NCBI GenBank assembly: GCA_028551475.1
Contig: CM052355.1
Span: 23,091,580 to 23,155,579, forward strand
DNA length: 64,000 nt
Source: Casuarina equisetifolia
Taxonomy: Eukaryota > Streptophyta > Magnoliopsida > Fagales > Casuarinaceae
Direction of reading: 5' to 3'
Below the pieces are notes generated by a model. It was given only the letters and a program-made list of their open reading frames with translations. It made no database searches and was not told where the DNA came from. Made by a program: the position numbers and the translations under genes. Positions 60,642-64,000 of this stretch are shown here, one piece after another. How positions within the stretch are numbered: the stretch's first letter is position 1; every line of letters begins with the position of its first letter.

Positions 60642-62026
60642 TCATAAACTAGTTTTATAGAGTTATTTTAACTATTTTAGGATCTAAATAATACAAGTTT
60701 TACAAGATAATATTTAAGTTTTTATATATTTATATAAATTTGTGTTATTTATGCAGAAAACCCCAAAAGAGATGAAAAGCAAAGGAAACATGAAGAAAAG
60801 AAGCAAGGCACGTGAGGAATAAAATAAAAAGAAAAAAGAAAAGAAAAGAAAAGAAGGCAACATGTAAAAGAGAAGCAAAACGACAATAAGAATAAAAAAG
60901 TAAAAGGAAAAGAGAGAGGTGTGAATTGTAAGGGAGAGAATCTTAGGGCACGCCTCCCAAGATAGCATAAAGAGAGGAAAATGTGAATTGTGAGGAGGCG
61001 CCGCACAAGAGAAAGAGAGAGAGAAAAGAGAAAAAGAGGAAGAAAAAGTGTGTGCTGACAGAACCAAGGAAGGGAGAAAAATCAAAGAAAAAAAAAAAGA
61101 AAACCAAGGAAGAAAAAGAGAAATAAAGGCGTGAAAGCTTCCCCTACTTCATATCATTCTTGATTTCTAGGAATTCTGCAAAGAATTCTTAAAGAGAAGA
61201 CAGTGTGGTGATAACTTTGCTGTTTCTTTATTTCAGATGTTTTGCTTAATTTCTGTTATTGCTTTGGTTTGTTATTTCATTATGTTCTAAACTTCTTTTG
61301 TTAGAGTAAGATATAACCTAACTATGATGATGTGAATTTTATAAGTTTTTATACTTTGCAAGATATTTTATTTATGTGAGTTATATATTATTATGCTTAA
61401 TGCTTCTAAGTGATTGGCCACTACTTGAATGATTTGGTGTGCAAGTTTGAAACTGAAAGGTAATAATATGCAATTACTTCTTATAATATATAACCATGAA
61501 TTAAATATGGATAGATATATACTATGTTATTTGTGTGGCTTTTGGTGATAAAATGATTGAAAGATTTATTGTAAACTAGGAATGTTTACAGATCCTAATG
61601 CATTTGGTTTGTTTCAATTCACATATAGAGATATTGTGAATTAATAAACTAAATAGGTTTACTATACCTAGACATAGGATAGTAAATAAATTAGGAATTC
61701 TACCATCACATAAGTATTATCATTCTTGTAAGCATAAACTATAGAAATTCATATCTAGTAGTTATGGTGAAATCAGAAGCTTTAACATATTTCTTATATT
61801 GATTTTTCTTACTTGGATTCATTTCAATTAGTATTGAGTTTTCATTTTGGAAGTTCTAAATTTTAATTCATCATCAACAATCTTTCAAATTACTAGATAA
61901 ATTTTAGGATTAATTCATAGTTAGTACTTAATTAGTTTAGTATTCATCAATCTCTATGGGACAATACTTTTTTATTATTATATTACTTGTTCAATATGTT
62001 CACTTGCATTTAAATTTCACTGAACA
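60642..62026 (+). mobile_element. Solo LTR, TGATAACT family, copy 5
   Basis: 1385 bp, TCATAAACTAG (worn start) to TTCACTGAACA. Flanks ATGTT (60637-60641) and ATGTC (62027-62031), one change. Closest in layout to copy 2, sharing the purine-rich AAGAAAAGAAAAG tract (about 60780-61110), which creates a false Phe/Leu-rich open frame on the minus strand. Confidence 0.85.
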
Positions 62027-62031
62027 ATGTC

Positions 62032-62509
62032 TAAGAGAAAACTACATCCCTTTTTCTTTTTTGTAACTCTTACTTTCAAGTCTTTCTCTTGATGAACATT
62101 ACCATTCACTATTTTTCAGACCTTATATTTTGTAGAACTTAAATATCTCTCTCTTTGATATGTTCCTTGGTTAATGAATGGATTATGGGGCTGTGAAGTG
62201 AGGGAAGAAGTTTTTGCAGTTGAGAAATACAATGAGAAATGGAGTTGGTGAGAGGCTAATCCTCCTCAACAGAGGATCTAATCTCTTTATTTTACATATA
62301 CTTGCCGAAACCGAAACAAAAGAGTAGATAACTTGGTCGTTTCATTCAATATTGAAGCAAAACAGATCCAGTTACCATTAGAAACGGTTACTACATACAT
62401 GGACGACAATGATAATAAATTGCTAGTAGAATTTTGTAGACAAAGATACATACAACATAAATTCCAATCATAGATACAAACAATAAAAATGGCAATAATT
62501 GCTAGGTTG
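62032..62509. other. Intergenic, no recognised gene
   Basis: AT-rich; no coding homology. The stretch around 62210-62300, with CAACAGAGGATCTAATCTC, may be a worn LTR piece. Confidence 0.35.
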
Positions 62510-63045
62510 TGTTAGGATTGGTGGAACAATTAAGTTAAAAGGTATGGTTGTCATTACAATAAGGGGTCTCTATGTAATTTGTAGAACTAGGAAATATCTT
62601 CTAGATGTAGTGGGTTTTCCTAGTAGTATTGAGTTAGGATTCTTATCCTTATGTGGAAGTAGGTTTTTCTAGTAGTATTTGACTAGGATTCCTTTAGGGT
62701 TTCTCTATAAATAGGGGAAGTATAGAAAAACCTAATGGGTGAGTTGAGAGAGTCCCAATGGGGGGCTAATTGTTGAAAAGGGCCCCTCTCATGGATTCTA
62801 GTTCATAAGAGAATCTATGAGATACCTATTTGAAGAGAGGGAATGTATGAGAAAATATAATGAGAAAAGACTACAGGGGACGTAGGACATTATGATGTTC
62901 TGAACCTCTTAAATCTATTGTGTTTGGGTGTGTGCATTCTTATATTTGTATATTCGATCTCTTTGTGGTTGATGCGACTTAGTTGAATTCTCCCAACAAG
63001 TGGTACCGAAACTAGGTTTAGATCCCAACAAGTGGTATGGGAGAT
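62510..63045 (+). repeat. Copia-type LTR with primer site, solo or truncated
   Basis: TGTTAGGATTGG (62510) to TCTCCCAACA (62998), about 489 bp, with CTCTATAAATAGGGG near 62703, a strong TATA box in this orientation. It is followed by AGTGGTACCGAAACTAGG, a worn initiator-Met primer site. TCCCAACAAGTGGTA occurs twice (62991 and about 63025), a small duplication over the LTR-primer junction. Sequence after about 63060 belongs to a different, minus-strand element. Confidence 0.65.
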
Positions 63046-63119
63046 AAGCTTGGTTCTTAACAAGTTGAAACAACGCAACTTCTCCCTTCTCGATGCTCTA
63101 CTTGATGTGTGAAATTACA

Positions 63120-64000
63120 TGTTGTCACCTGCATGTAACATTCCTCCTCGGTTGGCATCATTCTTTTCCTCAAGGTGTTTTTTAGTTTGGAGAGGCTTTT
63201 AGTATCTATTCCTTACCTTCCCAGGTTGAATTGACAAGGGACATATCTTGCCAGTGAATAAGTAATTCTTGGCATCTTCCCTTGCTTTGTTGATCAAGGA
63301 TGGCTTGAGGTATTGGGAAGATTTTCTAATCATCATTTTCATGAGGAGGTCAAGAAGGTTATATCAAAACAGAAGATCCAAAATCTCTTTAAATTTTAGA
63401 CATGAAAAATTGGATGCAACTTGGTTCCACATTTCCTTTGGCTACTTCCCATATGTGTTGCTTAACTTGATACGGTCCAAAGAACCAAAAGGCTAGTTTG
63501 AGTGATCTTCGGACAGCGATGGAAGATTTGTTGATAGGGATGCAATTTTAAGCCTAGTCACCTATATTGAAGTAAAGCTCCATTCTCTTTAGATCGTACA
63601 ATTATTTCAATTGGGTTTGGGCTTTTTGTATCTGAAAAATGTAAACACGCAAGTATTTGGTTTCCATCTTTTAATGCCTAGTTGGCAGCCTTAACTCTAG
63701 AGGTTCCAAAAATATATGGGAAAAAGTGGGTGGAGGTTGACCAAAAGCCACTTTGTAAGTAGTTCTATTTGTTGTTGTGTGCTTAATTATATTCTAGCAA
63801 TGTTCTATCCAAGATAGCCATTGGACCCAATGTCATGATTCTTCCCTAGAATTGTAAATGCATTTCCAAAATTTTGTAAACACTATTTATGGGTGGTAAG
63901 TAAAGAGATCATGCTGATGCCTCCCAGTTTTTAAATTTCCTTTTAAAATTGACCAGTAAAGATGGGTTTTTATCACAAATGAAAATTTCAAAATATTATC
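63120..64000 (-). mobile_element. Ty3/gypsy chromovirus 3' end: integrase and chromodomain
   Basis: Minus strand from 64000: the integrase core end (NSVYKILEMHLQF near 63870), then VAFGQPPPTFFPYIFG near 63750-63700, LKLHPY near 63545, FGPYQVKQ near 63485 (GPY/F module) and a chromodomain-like LLIHWQDM..NSTWEG near 63260-63215. It ends at about 63142 with TGTTACATGCAGG after a purine stretch, a likely 3' LTR start. Stops and frameshifts; dead. The open stretch 63269-63496 on the plus strand is antisense to it. Confidence 0.82.

Overview
The window is nuclear DNA of a seed plant, probably a flowering plant with a repeat-rich genome; I cannot name the species. It holds one convincing host gene, a complete 19-exon gene for a mitochondrial class III aminotransferase of the plant GABA transaminase (POP2/GABA-T) type. 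The ATG is at 19087 and the stop at 29656. By hand-splicing every exon joins in frame, giving 515 residues with the full set of PLP-binding motifs. Almost everything else is decayed LTR retrotransposon sequence.

Layout. 1-7860: Ty3/gypsy debris on both strands, including a 3.5 kb deletion derivative with both LTRs (2874-6366) lodged in an older gypsy LTR. 9465-9796: a 332 bp TRIM-like element with 78 bp LTRs. 11169-18414: an old chromovirus on the minus strand with both LTRs and a matching AAAAG target duplication; its 3' LTR carries a nested 1.3 kb solo LTR. 18415-30433: the low-copy island with the GABA-T gene, its short promoter and a CpG-retaining 3' flank. 30434-32980: a gag-only gypsy element. 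33-45 kb: mixed fragments, two solo LTRs and an internally deleted copia element. 45.8-60.5 kb: one Ty1/copia element on the minus strand, split into five pieces by four later insertions, three of which carry a further insertion of their own. 60.6-64 kb: a fifth 1.3 kb solo LTR, a copia-type LTR with a primer site and the 3' end of another chromovirus.

Two LTR families dominate 37-62 kb. Family TGATAACT (about 1.25-1.4 kb) has five copies, at 11204, 37392, 51433, 57738 and 60642. Family TGTTGG/ATAAAACC (about 1.5-1.9 kb) has six copies, at 39313, 46174, 46311, 50329, 53817 and 54339. All eleven are bounded by 5 bp duplications, perfect or with one mismatch, and none has an internal region beside it, so they are solo LTRs left by recombination. 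Each long-family LTR carries its own tandem-repeat block at roughly the same place in U3. In two cases a copy sits inside another copy in opposite orientation, making kilobase inverted repeats. No retroelement reading frame looks intact, so the picture is of old insertions and deletion, with the GABA-T gene kept as an island.
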